Source of the DNA: Deltaproteobacteria bacterium
GTDB lineage: Bacteria; Myxococcota; JACRCW01
Direction: 5' to 3'
Assembly: GCA_016218805.1 (NCBI GenBank)
Contig: JACRCW010000054.1
Location: forward strand, 1 to 32,245
Length of the DNA: 32,245 nt
Shown here: positions 9,428-17,001 of the stretch, piece by piece
Layout of the letters: each line of letters begins with the position of its first letter
Numbering within the stretch: the first letter of the stretch is position 1
Notes under the pieces: model-generated
Told to the model about the DNA's origin: nothing
Seen by the model: the letters and a program-made list of their open reading frames with translations, nothing else
The model's database searches: none
Translations under genes and position numbers: made by a program

Positions 9428-9450
9428 GCCTCCCCCACACGGGCGGAGGC
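9428..9450 (-). terminator. candidate hairpin between the RdgC unit and the ether-lipid-like operon
   Basis: GCCTCC (9428-9433) pairs with GGAGGC (9445-9450) across an 11-base loop, 15 bases beyond the stop of the 9466-10050 gene. No T-run follows, so it is at best a weak terminator. The rest of 9303-9465 is G/C-rich without a gene and must contain the promoter of the ether-lipid-like operon, but I see no clear -35/-10 boxes. Confidence 0.3.
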
Positions 9451-9465
9451 TACGGGGGACCGACG

Positions 9466-10050
9466 TCACTTCGCGTTCTTGTCCACCCACGCGCGGAACG
9501 CCTCCTGCCACTTTGCCCAGCCCTTGCCCGCGCGCAGCTCCAGGAACTCGCGGAACGCGTCATCCAGTGCGTCCTGGACCTGGTCCAGCAGGCCCATCCG
9601 CGTCAGCAGCCGCGCCTCGTCCTCCATGCGCGTGCGGTCCTGCTCCTGCTCCGCTCCTGCCTTCTCGCCCATCTCAACGGCCACGCCGCTTTCCACGGGC
9701 TTGCCCGCGTCCTTGGGCAGCTTGCAGCCGTTGAGCGTGAGCGACTCCGCCCGCAGGTTCCCCGCCACCACCGTTCCGTTGAGGTCCACCTGCGCTTTGG
9801 CCGTGACAATGAGCGCCCCGCGCTGCAACGCCACAAACAACTCCCGTGACGTGGACGCGTGCTCGCCCTTGATCACCACCTCCGCGCCCGTTCCATCCGG
9901 CGCGCGCAGCTTGAACTGCTGGCCCAGCACCACGCGCACCGGCGCGCCGTCGTGGGTGCGCTCCTCGCCGGACTCACCCGCGTGCCACAGCCACGTGAGG
10001 TACTCCGCACCCACCTCGTCGCCACCGACGGGAATCTCAGAACGGGGCAT
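9466..10050 (-). CDS. conserved-type partner protein encoded next to RdgC, function unknown
   Basis: 194 residues from the ATG at 10050, chosen because AAGGAG lies eight bases upstream. A longer reading to 10113 would add an Arg-rich stretch and a large overlap. The N-terminal half holds a short GxEYLTWLW segment (about residues 14-22) and beta-rich sequence. The C-terminal half is helical with an acidic, Glu/Asp/Gln-rich coiled-coil-like region and ends in a Trp/Lys-rich helix. No enzyme motif is visible. It overlaps the RdgC-like gene by 14 bases, indicating translational coupling. I recall similar proteins beside rdgC in other deltaproteobacteria, but this is memory and not checked. A role in RdgC assembly or DNA binding is inference. 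Confidence 0.75.
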   Translation of the reverse strand: MPRSEIPVGGDEVGAEYLTWLWHAGESGEERTHDGAPVRVVLGQQFKLRAPDGTGAEVVIKGEHASTSRELFVALQRGALIVTAKAQVDLNGTVVAGNLRAESLTLNGCKLPKDAGKPVESGVAVEMGEKAGAEQEQDRTRMEDEARLLTRMGLLDQVQDALDDAFREFLELRAGKGWAKWQEAFRAWVDKNAK

Positions 10051-10660
10051 CGTCGTCTCCTTCCTTGGCCGCGGCCACCTTCTTGGGCTCCGGCGCCGGG
10101 CGCGCCGCACCAAACCCCGCCCGGTGCATCAACCCATCCGGCGTGACCTCCTCCATGGAGATCTCAAAGGTCCGCTCAAACAGCTCGCAGCACGCCGTCG
10201 CGGACGCCTTGTTGGCGCCGAACAACCGCGCCTCCTGCCGCTCCGGGTTCCACACCAGCTCGGCCACCTTGCGGCGGATCGTCGCGCGCGCGCGCATCTC
10301 AGCCAGCACCACTTCCTTGAGGGCGCCGCGTTCGGAACGCGTGAGCCGCCGCCCGCGTTCGTACTGCAGCTCGCGCGTGCGCATCTTCAGCTCGTCCCGC
10401 ACGTCAGCGGCGCGCACCACGCGCTCATCCATGCGGAAGCCCAGGCAGACGTGCTCGCCCACAAACAGGTCCTCCTGCAGCAGCTTGTCCGCCAGCGGGT
10501 CCGTCATGGGCACCCACCCAAATGACACGGTCTCCACCTCCGTCGTCGGGGCGAACCGCCGGGCGTTGGCGGCACGCGCCGCCTTGGCCAGGAATCCCTT
10601 GTCAGGTTTTGCGCCGATGAAGAACCGTTTGAACGTGGCACTGCCGAATAGCGCGGGCAT
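10037..10660 (-). CDS. rdgC: RdgC-like recombination-associated protein (short form)
   Basis: 207 residues from the ATG at 10660, which has an AGAGG ribosome site. Escherichia coli RdgC is about 300 residues, so this is a compact form. Features that fit RdgC are FGWVP near residue 48, a central helical stretch of Arg/Lys/Glu with repeated R-x-L pattern (about 90-140), and a C-terminal strand-helix segment with VWNPERQEARLFGANKAS. RdgC forms a ring dimer around double-stranded DNA and limits RecA loading. The gene overlaps its downstream partner by 14 bases and diverges from a methyltransferase across 91 bases, which must hold both promoters. The assignment is by eye from distant similarity and moderately sure. 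Confidence 0.68.
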   Translation of the reverse strand: MPALFGSATFKRFFIGAKPDKGFLAKAARAANARRFAPTTEVETVSFGWVPMTDPLADKLLQEDLFVGEHVCLGFRMDERVVRAADVRDELKMRTRELQYERGRRLTRSERGALKEVVLAEMRARATIRRKVAELVWNPERQEARLFGANKASATACCELFERTFEISMEEVTPDGLMHRAGFGAARPAPEPKKVAAAKEGDDDAPF

Positions 10661-10751
10661 GGTGCACCTCTGTCCGGAAGGGGCCGGCCTCCTATCCGAA
10701 CCCGCCCACCGTTGCACGCCGGCACCGCGGCCGCCCACACTGCCCCGCGCC

Positions 10752-11390
10752 ATGCCAGACCGCCGCGACGTCCGCGCCCGCTATGACACGCTGAGCCGGT
10801 ACTACGACGTCATTGCGGGGTGGACCGAGCAGCCCGCGCGCGACCGCGGGCTGGCGCGGCTGGCGCCGGCCGCGGGGGAGCGCATCGTTGAGGTGGGCGT
10901 GGGCACAGGGCGCACGGCGGCGGCCCTGGCCCGCGCGGTGGGGCCGCTGGGGATGGTGGTGGCGGTGGATGTGTCCGCCGGGATGTTGCGCAGGACGGTG
11001 GCCCGCGGCGGCCCTTCCCTTCACGCGGCGCGCGCGTGCTGCGGGGACGCGGTGGCCCTGCCGCTGCGGGCGGGGGCCTTTGACGCGGCGTGCATGATCT
11101 TCACGCTGGAGCTCCTCCCGGACGGTGAGATGGCCCAGGCGGCGCACGAACTGGCGCGCGTGCTGCGCCCGGGCGGGCGGGCCTGCGTGGTGAGCCTGTC
11201 ATCGGCCGGGGCGGAGACCATGGCGCGGCGGTGGTACGTCCGCGGTCACCAGGCGTTCCCCGGTGCGCTGGATTGCCGCCCCATTGCGGTGAAACCCGTC
11301 CTGGAAAGCGCGGGATTCAGCAGTATTTCAGTGGATTCCATGCGGCTGTGGGGCCTGCCGGTTGACGTCGTCACGGGATGCCGGACGTGA
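10752..11390 (+). CDS. class I SAM-dependent methyltransferase (UbiE/COQ5-type)
   Basis: 212 residues from the ATG at 10752. Motif I, EVGVGTGRT (47-55), binds S-adenosylmethionine. It is followed by VVAVD (69-73), whose Asp contacts the ribose, by CGDAVALPL (97-105), and by the LRPGG loop (138-142) common in the Methyltransf_11 group. The N-terminal YDTLSRYYDV matches the start of UbiE-like enzymes. The substrate cannot be read from the sequence. No strong Shine-Dalgarno is visible before this Met. An open frame continues upstream across the rdgC gene but is an antisense shadow. The stop codon lies one base before a 140-bp inverted-repeat element, so that element may provide or interrupt the 3' end. 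Confidence 0.85.
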   Translation: MPDRRDVRARYDTLSRYYDVIAGWTEQPARDRGLARLAPAAGERIVEVGVGTGRTAAALARAVGPLGMVVAVDVSAGMLRRTVARGGPSLHAARACCGDAVALPLRAGAFDAACMIFTLELLPDGEMAQAAHELARVLRPGGRACVVSLSSAGAETMARRWYVRGHQAFPGALDCRPIAVKPVLESAGFSSISVDSMRLWGLPVDVVTGCRT

Positions 11391-11391
11391 T

Positions 11392-11531
11392 CCTGGGAGG
11401 GCGAGGCTCCTGCCGAGCCCGCGTCCGGCGGTCACCGCTTCACGGCAGCGCGCACTCGCACCGGGCGTCACCCGGAGGGAGCCGCGCCGCGCGCCTGGCC
11501 CAGGGCTCGGCAGGAGCCTCGCCCTCCCAGG
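11392..11531. mobile_element. 140-bp element with perfect 29-bp inverted ends (MITE/REP-like)
   Basis: Arms 11392-11420 and 11503-11531 are perfect reverse complements over 29 bases, around an 82-base G/C-rich centre. The arm core reads GGGAGGGCGAGGCTCCTGCC. Read on the minus strand it would encode a WEGEAPAEP-type peptide, which I recall as a common spurious protein fragment in environmental genomes, so the sequence is probably a dispersed family. No clear target-site duplication and no transposase are present, so any mobility would be in trans. It lies exactly between the convergent methyltransferase and nuoF genes and its transcript would form a long hairpin, so it may also act as a bidirectional terminator. 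Confidence 0.7.
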
Positions 11532-11585
11532 TGCTCCTACGGCCGACTTTGTTCTCGGTGACGTCGTCGCGTGTGTTCCAGCTCC

Positions 11586-12944
11586 TCACGGGCCGATGGT
11601 CACCTGCCGCGGCGCCACTTCGTGTTCGCCAAAGCGGCACTTGCCGGTCTTCACGTGCTCCTCAAACTCGTGCCGGAACTTCTTGAAGTAGCTGATGGTG
11701 GGCATGGCCGCGGCGTCACCCAGCGCGCAGATGGTGTTGCCCATGATGTTGTTCGCCACCTCGTCAATAAGCGTGAGGTCCTGCTCACGCCCCTCGCCGT
11801 GCTCAATGCGCGTCAGCATCTTCGCCAGCCAGTGCGTGCCTTCCCGGCACGGCGTGCACTGCCCGCAGCTTTCGTGCGCGTAGAACTTCAAAAGCCGCGC
11901 AATCGCCCGCACCATGCACGTGCTCTCGTCCATGACAATGGCACACGCCGTCCCCAGCATGGTGCCCGCCTTCTTGATGGAATCAAAATCCAGCGGCGTG
12001 TCCAGCTGGTCCGGCAGCAGCAACGGGCAGGACGCGCCACCCGGGACAATGGCCTTGAGCTTCTTGCCGTCCCGGACGCCGCCCGCAAACTCCAGCAGCT
12101 CGCGCATGGTGGAGCCAAACGGCAGCTCATACACGCCCGGTTTGTTCACGTGGCCGCTGATGCCGTACAGCTTGGTCCCCGGCGCCCCATTCTTTCCCAG
12201 CGCCTTCCACTTCTCGGCGCCCATCTCCACAATCGGCACCACGTGCGTGAGCGTTTCCACGTTGTTTACAATGGTGGGGCACCCGAACACGCCAACGACG
12301 GCAGGAAACGGCGGCTTCAACCGCGGCTGGCCCTTCTTTCCCTCCAGCGACTCGATAAGGCCGGTTTCCTCGCCGCAGATGTACGCGCCCGCACCGCGGT
12401 GCACGTGGATATCCAGGTCAAAGCCGCTGCCCAGGATGTTCTTCCCCAGCAGCCCGGCGGCGCGCGCCTCGTCAATGGCGGCCTCCATGCGCTTCACTTG
12501 GAACAGGAACTCACCGCGCAGGTAGATGTAACAAACGTGCGCGTTGATGGCGTAGCTGGACAGCATGCACCCCTCAATGAACATGTGGGGGTCCAGCTCC
12601 ATGATGTAACGGTCCTTGAACGTGCCCGGTTCGCCCTCATCCCCGTTGACGACGAGGTAGCGCGGCTTGGGATTGTCCTTGGGAAGAAAGCCCCACTTCA
12701 CGCCGGTGGGAAACCCGGCGCCGCCCATGCCGCGCAGCCCGGCGGCCTTCACCGTGTCAATGAGTTCCTGGGGTTTGAGTCCCTGGCCCTTCACCGTCTT
12801 CTCCCACAGCTTGTAGCCGCCGGAGTCACGGTAGCTGGGCAGCGTGTGGCTGTTGGGCTTGCCCCAGTTGCGGCTGACCACGCGCACCGTCTTGACGGGC
12901 AACGCGGGTGCGGGGGCGGGAACGGTGGCGGTCTCAGTGACCAT
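11586..12944 (-). CDS. nuoF: NADH-quinone oxidoreductase subunit F (NuoF)
   Basis: 452 residues. It carries the FMN/NADH site motif RGMGGAGFPTG (71-81), the second glycine-rich NADH loop GAGAYICGEETGLIESLEG (185-202 region), a SLBB-like middle (about 255-335), and the N3 [4Fe-4S] ligands Cys360, Cys363, Cys366 and Cys406. NuoF accepts hydride from NADH and passes electrons through FMN to the iron-sulfur chain of complex I. The first 18 residues are an Ala/Pro-rich extension. It follows nuoE by 30 bases. No nuoG or other complex I gene follows; the next gene is convergent. Relatives in NAD-dependent formate dehydrogenases or bidirectional hydrogenases share this fold, so its partner complex is not fixed by the sequence. 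Confidence 0.94.
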   Translation of the reverse strand: MVTETATVPAPAPALPVKTVRVVSRNWGKPNSHTLPSYRDSGGYKLWEKTVKGQGLKPQELIDTVKAAGLRGMGGAGFPTGVKWGFLPKDNPKPRYLVVNGDEGEPGTFKDRYIMELDPHMFIEGCMLSSYAINAHVCYIYLRGEFLFQVKRMEAAIDEARAAGLLGKNILGSGFDLDIHVHRGAGAYICGEETGLIESLEGKKGQPRLKPPFPAVVGVFGCPTIVNNVETLTHVVPIVEMGAEKWKALGKNGAPGTKLYGISGHVNKPGVYELPFGSTMRELLEFAGGVRDGKKLKAIVPGGASCPLLLPDQLDTPLDFDSIKKAGTMLGTACAIVMDESTCMVRAIARLLKFYAHESCGQCTPCREGTHWLAKMLTRIEHGEGREQDLTLIDEVANNIMGNTICALGDAAAMPTISYFKKFRHEFEEHVKTGKCRFGEHEVAPRQVTIGP

Positions 12945-12974
12945 GGCGGTACCTCGTCGGAAATCTGCGGTTCG

Positions 12975-13478
12975 TCAGGGAAGATCGCGGAGGATCTTGA
13001 GGGCCTTCTCCACGGTGAGATGCTCGTGATAGTCGTCATTCACCTGCATGGCGGGGCCGCTGCCGCACGAGGCCAGGCATTCCACCTCAGCCAGCGTGTA
13101 GCGGCCGTCCTTGGACGTCTCCCCGGGCTTGATGCCCAGCGCCTGGGACAGCCCGTGGATGAGCTTGTCCGCGCCGGTGAGGTGACAGCTGATGTTGCCG
13201 CACAGCTGCACGTGGTACTTCCCGACGGGCACCTTGTTGTACATCGTGTACCAGGTGGCCACTTCGCGGACCCACGTCTCGGGGATGTCCAGTTCGCGCG
13301 CCACGGTGGCCATGGCGGCAGGGGACACGTACCCGAACTCGCGCTGGGCAACGTACAGCGCCGGCAGCGTGGCAGCGCGGCGGTCCGGGTACTTGGCAAC
13401 GTGGTGCTTGATCTCGTCCTTCGCCTTCGCGGAGAACTCAAGCGGCCCCTTGGGGTGTTCAGACTGGGCAAGCGACAT
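12975..13478 (-). CDS. nuoE: NADH-quinone oxidoreductase subunit E (NuoE, 24-kDa type)
   Basis: 167 residues from the ATG at 13478; upstream in-frame sequence is low-complexity and was excluded. The thioredoxin-like [2Fe-2S] domain has its four ligands: Cys93 and Cys98 (CGNISC) and Cys134 and Cys138 (CLASC). The N-terminal helical bundle contains the family segment ALYVAQREFGY-x-S (40-52). NuoE holds the N1a cluster beside the FMN in NuoF. The gene is directly upstream of nuoF on the same strand. The 219 bases between this start and the divergent SEC-C gene at 13698 contain no gene and presumably both promoters. Confidence 0.94.
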   Translation of the reverse strand: MSLAQSEHPKGPLEFSAKAKDEIKHHVAKYPDRRAATLPALYVAQREFGYVSPAAMATVARELDIPETWVREVATWYTMYNKVPVGKYHVQLCGNISCHLTGADKLIHGLSQALGIKPGETSKDGRYTLAEVECLASCGSGPAMQVNDDYHEHLTVEKALKILRDLP

Positions 13479-13697
13479 GGTGCACCCTACGGACGGTGGT
13501 TCGTGACGACGTGACGACGCCGTCCGGCGTGGCGTGGCGACGTAGTGGCGACCGGCCGGGGTGTCAACGTGTGGGCGCCCTGTCCGGCCCCGCGGGGTTG
13601 TGCGGCGGGCGCGGCCGCCGGATAACCGGCAGCGCAACAAGCGTGGGCGTCATCGCGGGCCCCGGCCCGGGAGGCGCGCGCCGTCGACGGAGCATCC

Positions 13698-15080
13698 GTG
13701 TCCCAGCCGCTGCATTTCCTGGAGAGACTGGCGCGCGTGACGCCCGCGGAGGCGGCGCTGGCCAGTGAGCTGGCGCGTGATTCGGTGGCGGTGCGCGGCT
13801 TCCTGGTGAAGGCACGCGCCCGGGATCCGGCAGTGCCTGACGCGGAACGCTTTGCGCTGCCGCTGTCCGCCGCCGCCCAGCGCAGCCAGATGATTGTGAG
13901 CCGGGACGGGAACGCGGTGACGTGCCTGGGGCCGGGGATGGAGCACAAGGACGCCGCGGCGCTGCCGTGGGCGTGGGTGGACGCGTTTGCGCGGGAGCTG
14001 CGCGAGGCGGTGCACGCCACGGTGGTCCTGCAGCGCGAGGTGGCCGGCCAGGCGGGCGGCCACGTGCTGGACCGGCTGGTGCACGCTCCCGGATCCATCA
14101 CGCACGCGGACCACGCCACGCTGGAGGCGCTGGTGCCGTTGCTGGGCGGGCTGCTGACGGAGAGCGTGCTGATGGCGGCGGACCTGGTGCGGACGGAGAT
14201 TCCCGCGTGGGCTGCGGGCCGCCACGTGGATGACGCCACGCTCAGCGAGTGGTGGACGCGTTACCTGCGCGGGGCGCTGGCGATGTTCCTGGGCGGGGCG
14301 CGGGCGTTTCCGGCGCGCGCGGTGGTGCTGCACGCGGCCACGCCGGACGTGTACCTGTCCGCGCGGGCCTCCTGGTGGGCGGCACGGCGCGGCGCGGAGA
14401 CGCTGGACGTGCTGGAGGAGTTGGCCGCACAGCACGGGCTGTGGGGCGGGGAGCATGAGCTGTCCGTGGCGGTGGCGACGGAACAGCCGCTGCTGGCGGG
14501 GCGGGTGCGTAAGTTTGTCAAAACGCACCGGCACCAGGCCGGCGCGCAGTACCTGGAGTTGCTGCAGCGTGCGCTGGATGATCCGCGGGGCGCGCTGGAC
14601 CACGCGCTGTGGGCGGTGCTGCCGGTGCTGCCGGCGGTGCTGGTCCCCGCTGAAGCGGGCCCCGGGTCCCCGCTGTCCACCGAAGCGCTGGTGGAGACGC
14701 GCCGGGGGCTGGGCGCGGTGCCGGGTGAGGCGCCGCGCAAGGTGGCCGCGCGTATGCACCGGCGGCTGGGCCAGCTGGTGGATGAATGGATGGACGGTGA
14801 CGACGCCACGCGGCTGCGTCACTGGCGGCGCCTGGTGCGGTGGACGCCGCTGCGGTTCAACGCGTTCCCGCTGGGCACGCTGTTGTGTGCGCGCGCCCCG
14901 CGCGAGGCGTTTCTTCCTGACGTCACGCCCACGCGGGACTGGGACGCGGACACGGGGCGCGCCTACCTGGGCACCGTGCTGCGCGGGCTGGCCCGCCCGG
15001 CGGCCCCCCGCCCGGGACCCAATGCACCCTGCCCGTGCGGCAGTGGTAAGAAATACAAAAAGTGCCACGGGCGCGCGTGA
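13698..15080 (+). CDS. large helical protein with C-terminal SEC-C zinc motif
   Basis: 460 residues. The only recognisable domain is at the C-terminus: CPCGSGKKYKKCHG (445-458), the SEC-C motif that binds one Zn through Cys445, Cys447, Cys456 and His457, as at the end of SecA. The preceding 440 residues are rich in Ala, Leu and Arg, mostly helical, and match no family I know; SecA motor motifs are absent. The start has no strong ribosome site, but the frame shows strong coding bias from here. The last 48 bases of this gene are duplicated at 17002-17049 beyond the ATPase module, so the present 3' end may have been rebuilt by an insertion. Confidence 0.82.
   Translation: MSQPLHFLERLARVTPAEAALASELARDSVAVRGFLVKARARDPAVPDAERFALPLSAAAQRSQMIVSRDGNAVTCLGPGMEHKDAAALPWAWVDAFARELREAVHATVVLQREVAGQAGGHVLDRLVHAPGSITHADHATLEALVPLLGGLLTESVLMAADLVRTEIPAWAAGRHVDDATLSEWWTRYLRGALAMFLGGARAFPARAVVLHAATPDVYLSARASWWAARRGAETLDVLEELAAQHGLWGGEHELSVAVATEQPLLAGRVRKFVKTHRHQAGAQYLELLQRALDDPRGALDHALWAVLPVLPAVLVPAEAGPGSPLSTEALVETRRGLGAVPGEAPRKVAARMHRRLGQLVDEWMDGDDATRLRHWRRLVRWTPLRFNAFPLGTLLCARAPREAFLPDVTPTRDWDADTGRAYLGTVLRGLARPAAPRPGPNAPCPCGSGKKYKKCHGRA
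15033..15080 (+). repeat. left copy of 48-bp SEC-C 3'-end direct repeat (attL-like)
   Basis: These 48 bases, from the CCG codon of CPCGSG to the TGA stop of the SEC-C gene, recur at 17002-17049 with 47 of 48 identical; the difference is C against T at the third-last codon. Identity stops at both borders: upstream codons differ (TGC here, CGA there) and the base after TGA differs. It contains an A-rich stretch, AAGAAATACAAAAAG, that stands out in this G/C-rich region. Confidence 0.9.
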
Positions 15081-15228
15081 CCAGGGCCGTGCCAGGAGCC
15101 GCTGGTGGCGCGGAACTCGCGGTGACGCGTGGACGGTCAGGGTCAGGACGTCCGCTTTGCGCGTCAGGAAGCTGGAATCCGACGCCCGGGTGGCCTACAT
15201 CCAACGATGGACGGCCTCCGAGGACTCC

Positions 15229-16296
15229 ATGGCCCTGATCGAACAGCTCGACATCGCCGGCTATCGCCTGTTCGACCAGTTGCGGGTCAGCGGCCTGACC
15301 CGAGTGAACCTGGTTGTCGGGAGGAACAACGCCGGCAAGACGGCGCTCCTCGAGGCCGTGGAGGCGCTCGTCTCGGAGGGGTCGCCCTTCGCGTTTTATC
15401 GGGCGTCGCTGGAGCGCGGCGAGACACGCCGCGGCGTGCTCAAGCAGGACTCCGAGGCAATCGCGATCGATGTGCGCCGCTGGTTCCGAAACCACCTCCT
15501 GAAGCCGGGCGCCCACATCCGGATTGCGTCGGGCGGCTCGCTGCCGCGCGTTCTCGAGTGCAAGGTCCTCGAGGTTTCTTCCGACCAGGGCCCACCCTTT
15601 GTTCCCGGGGGCTTTCGTCTCGACACCAAGCGGGAGCCGCGCGACCGGGCCTCCGAACTACAACTGCCCGTCCAACCGAACGGTCTCCTCGGTGCCCCTC
15701 CAGTGACGATGTTTCTTGATTTCGGACCCACGCTCCCGAGGCCGGTCAGTTTTGTGACGACGCGGCGCCAGACTGTGACGGAGCTTCTTCCCCTGTGGTC
15801 GCGCGTTGTGCTGACGCCCCAGGAGACGGACGTCGCCGTCGCGCTCCGTGCGATCGACCCGGCGATCGAGCGCGTGGCGCTGTCGGGGCTCGGCGACGAA
15901 GCGGTCGGTTCCGTGCTCCTCCATGGCGCGGTCGAGCCGGTCCCGCTGGGCAGCCTCGGCGAAGGCACCACGCGCATGCTCGCCATCGCGCTGAGCCTCG
16001 CCACCGCGAAGGGAGGCTTCCTCCTGGTGGACGAGATCGACACCGGCCTCCACCACACGGTCATGGCGGACATGTGGCGACTGGTCATTGAGACGGCGAA
16101 GCGTCTCGACGTGCAGGTGTTTGCGACCACGCACAGCCTCGATTGCGTCAATGCCCTGGGCTGGCTCGTGGAGACGAACGTGGCGCTCGGCGCGGAGGTT
16201 TCGCTCCACCGGATTGAGCGTGGCCGCGACCGGACCACGCCTTACACCGCCGCGGAGATTGCCGCCGCTGCCCGTCACCACAGCGAGCTGCGCTGA
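15229..16296 (+). CDS. AAA/ABC-type ATPase of the OLD-like group, first gene of a putative defence pair
   Basis: 355 residues from the ATG at 15229, preceded by GAGG. The N-terminus (IAGYRLFDQL..L..VNLVVGRNNAGKT) is that of RecF/OLD-like chromosomal ATPases. It has Walker A GRNNAGKT (31-38), ABC-type signature SLGEGTTRM (242-250), Walker B LLVDEIDTG (265-273, catalytic Glu269) and H-loop ATTHS (299-303). The stretch from about 60 to 235 is the variable insert between the two ATPase halves. No TOPRIM domain is fused; it seems to be supplied by the next gene, whose ATG overlaps this TGA by one base (TGATG). No membrane segment or transporter subunit is nearby. A role in anti-phage defence or DNA surveillance is inferred from this architecture. 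Confidence 0.85.
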   Translation: MALIEQLDIAGYRLFDQLRVSGLTRVNLVVGRNNAGKTALLEAVEALVSEGSPFAFYRASLERGETRRGVLKQDSEAIAIDVRRWFRNHLLKPGAHIRIASGGSLPRVLECKVLEVSSDQGPPFVPGGFRLDTKREPRDRASELQLPVQPNGLLGAPPVTMFLDFGPTLPRPVSFVTTRRQTVTELLPLWSRVVLTPQETDVAVALRAIDPAIERVALSGLGDEAVGSVLLHGAVEPVPLGSLGEGTTRMLAIALSLATAKGGFLLVDEIDTGLHHTVMADMWRLVIETAKRLDVQVFATTHSLDCVNALGWLVETNVALGAEVSLHRIERGRDRTTPYTAAEIAAAARHHSELR

Positions 16297-16961
16297 TGGG
16301 CCGTCCGGCCAGGTCCAGCCCGCACCGCCTCCTCGTCGAGGGACAGGACGACCTCTTCGCGATCGCGCACCTGATCCGCGCCCGCTTCGCTGCGGCGCAA
16401 TCCGCGATTGACCTCGACGCACCTTCGCCGAACGCGCCGTGGATTGAACAGCACGACGGCCTCGAAAACCTGCTCAAGGCGGGCAACATCGAGTCGGCGG
16501 CCAAGACGTATCTGCGACTCGGGATTGTCGTCGACGCCGATCAGGTGCCGGCAGCTCATTGGAGGGCCGTGGTGGGGCGACTCGCGACGGTCGGAGTGAC
16601 GGTCCCGGCGTCGCCCGCAACGGGAGGCGTTATCGTCCCGGGCTATCAGGAGGGGTGGCGGGTCGGCGTCTGGCTCATGCCGGACAACGCGCGCCCCGGT
16701 GCCCTTGAGGACTTCCTCCTGCCGCTCATGCCCGGGGAGGACGCGCTGTGGCCCGAAGCGGTCAGGGCCACTGACGCGGCCGTGCAGGTTGAACGCCGCT
16801 TCGGCGTCAACGACGACCTCAAGGCGCGCCTGCGGTGCTGGCTGGCCTGGCAGGCGGAGCCCGGCGCGAACCTCGGCGTGGCCGTATCCAGGGGCGTGCT
16901 CGACCCGCTCAGCCCAGCGGCCGATCCCTTCGCGCGGTGGGTCGAAGCCCTGTTCGCGTGA
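16296..16961 (+). CDS. DUF3226/TOPRIM-like protein coupled to the ATPase
   Basis: 221 residues. Motifs in order are LLVEGQDD (12-19), GIVVDAD (76-82) and GVWLMPDN then GALEDFL (124-141). This E...DxD pattern of acidic residues is what a TOPRIM-type metal site looks like and fits the DUF3226 family, whose members commonly sit beside AAA ATPases. Predicted candidate metal ligands are Glu15, Asp80, Asp82 and Glu138/Asp139. Start codon overlaps the ATPase stop, so the two are translationally coupled and probably form a complex. In OLD and PARIS systems an ATPase senses and a TOPRIM nuclease acts; the same division of labour here is inference. Nuclease activity is not shown by sequence alone. Confidence 0.8.
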   Translation: MGRPARSSPHRLLVEGQDDLFAIAHLIRARFAAAQSAIDLDAPSPNAPWIEQHDGLENLLKAGNIESAAKTYLRLGIVVDADQVPAAHWRAVVGRLATVGVTVPASPATGGVIVPGYQEGWRVGVWLMPDNARPGALEDFLLPLMPGEDALWPEAVRATDAAVQVERRFGVNDDLKARLRCWLAWQAEPGANLGVAVSRGVLDPLSPAADPFARWVEALFA

Positions 16962-17001
16962 CGCGTGCGCCGCGCAGCCCCTCACGCCCACGCGACTGCG
17001 A

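Noticed and set aside
13698..15080. SEC-C protein as a SecA homologue
   Set aside because: Only the zinc tail is shared; the SecA helicase motifs and length are absent.
15229..16296. ATPase as part of an ABC transporter
   Set aside because: No permease gene or membrane segments nearby, and the N-terminus and long insert between Walker A and the signature fit OLD/RecF-like ATPases.
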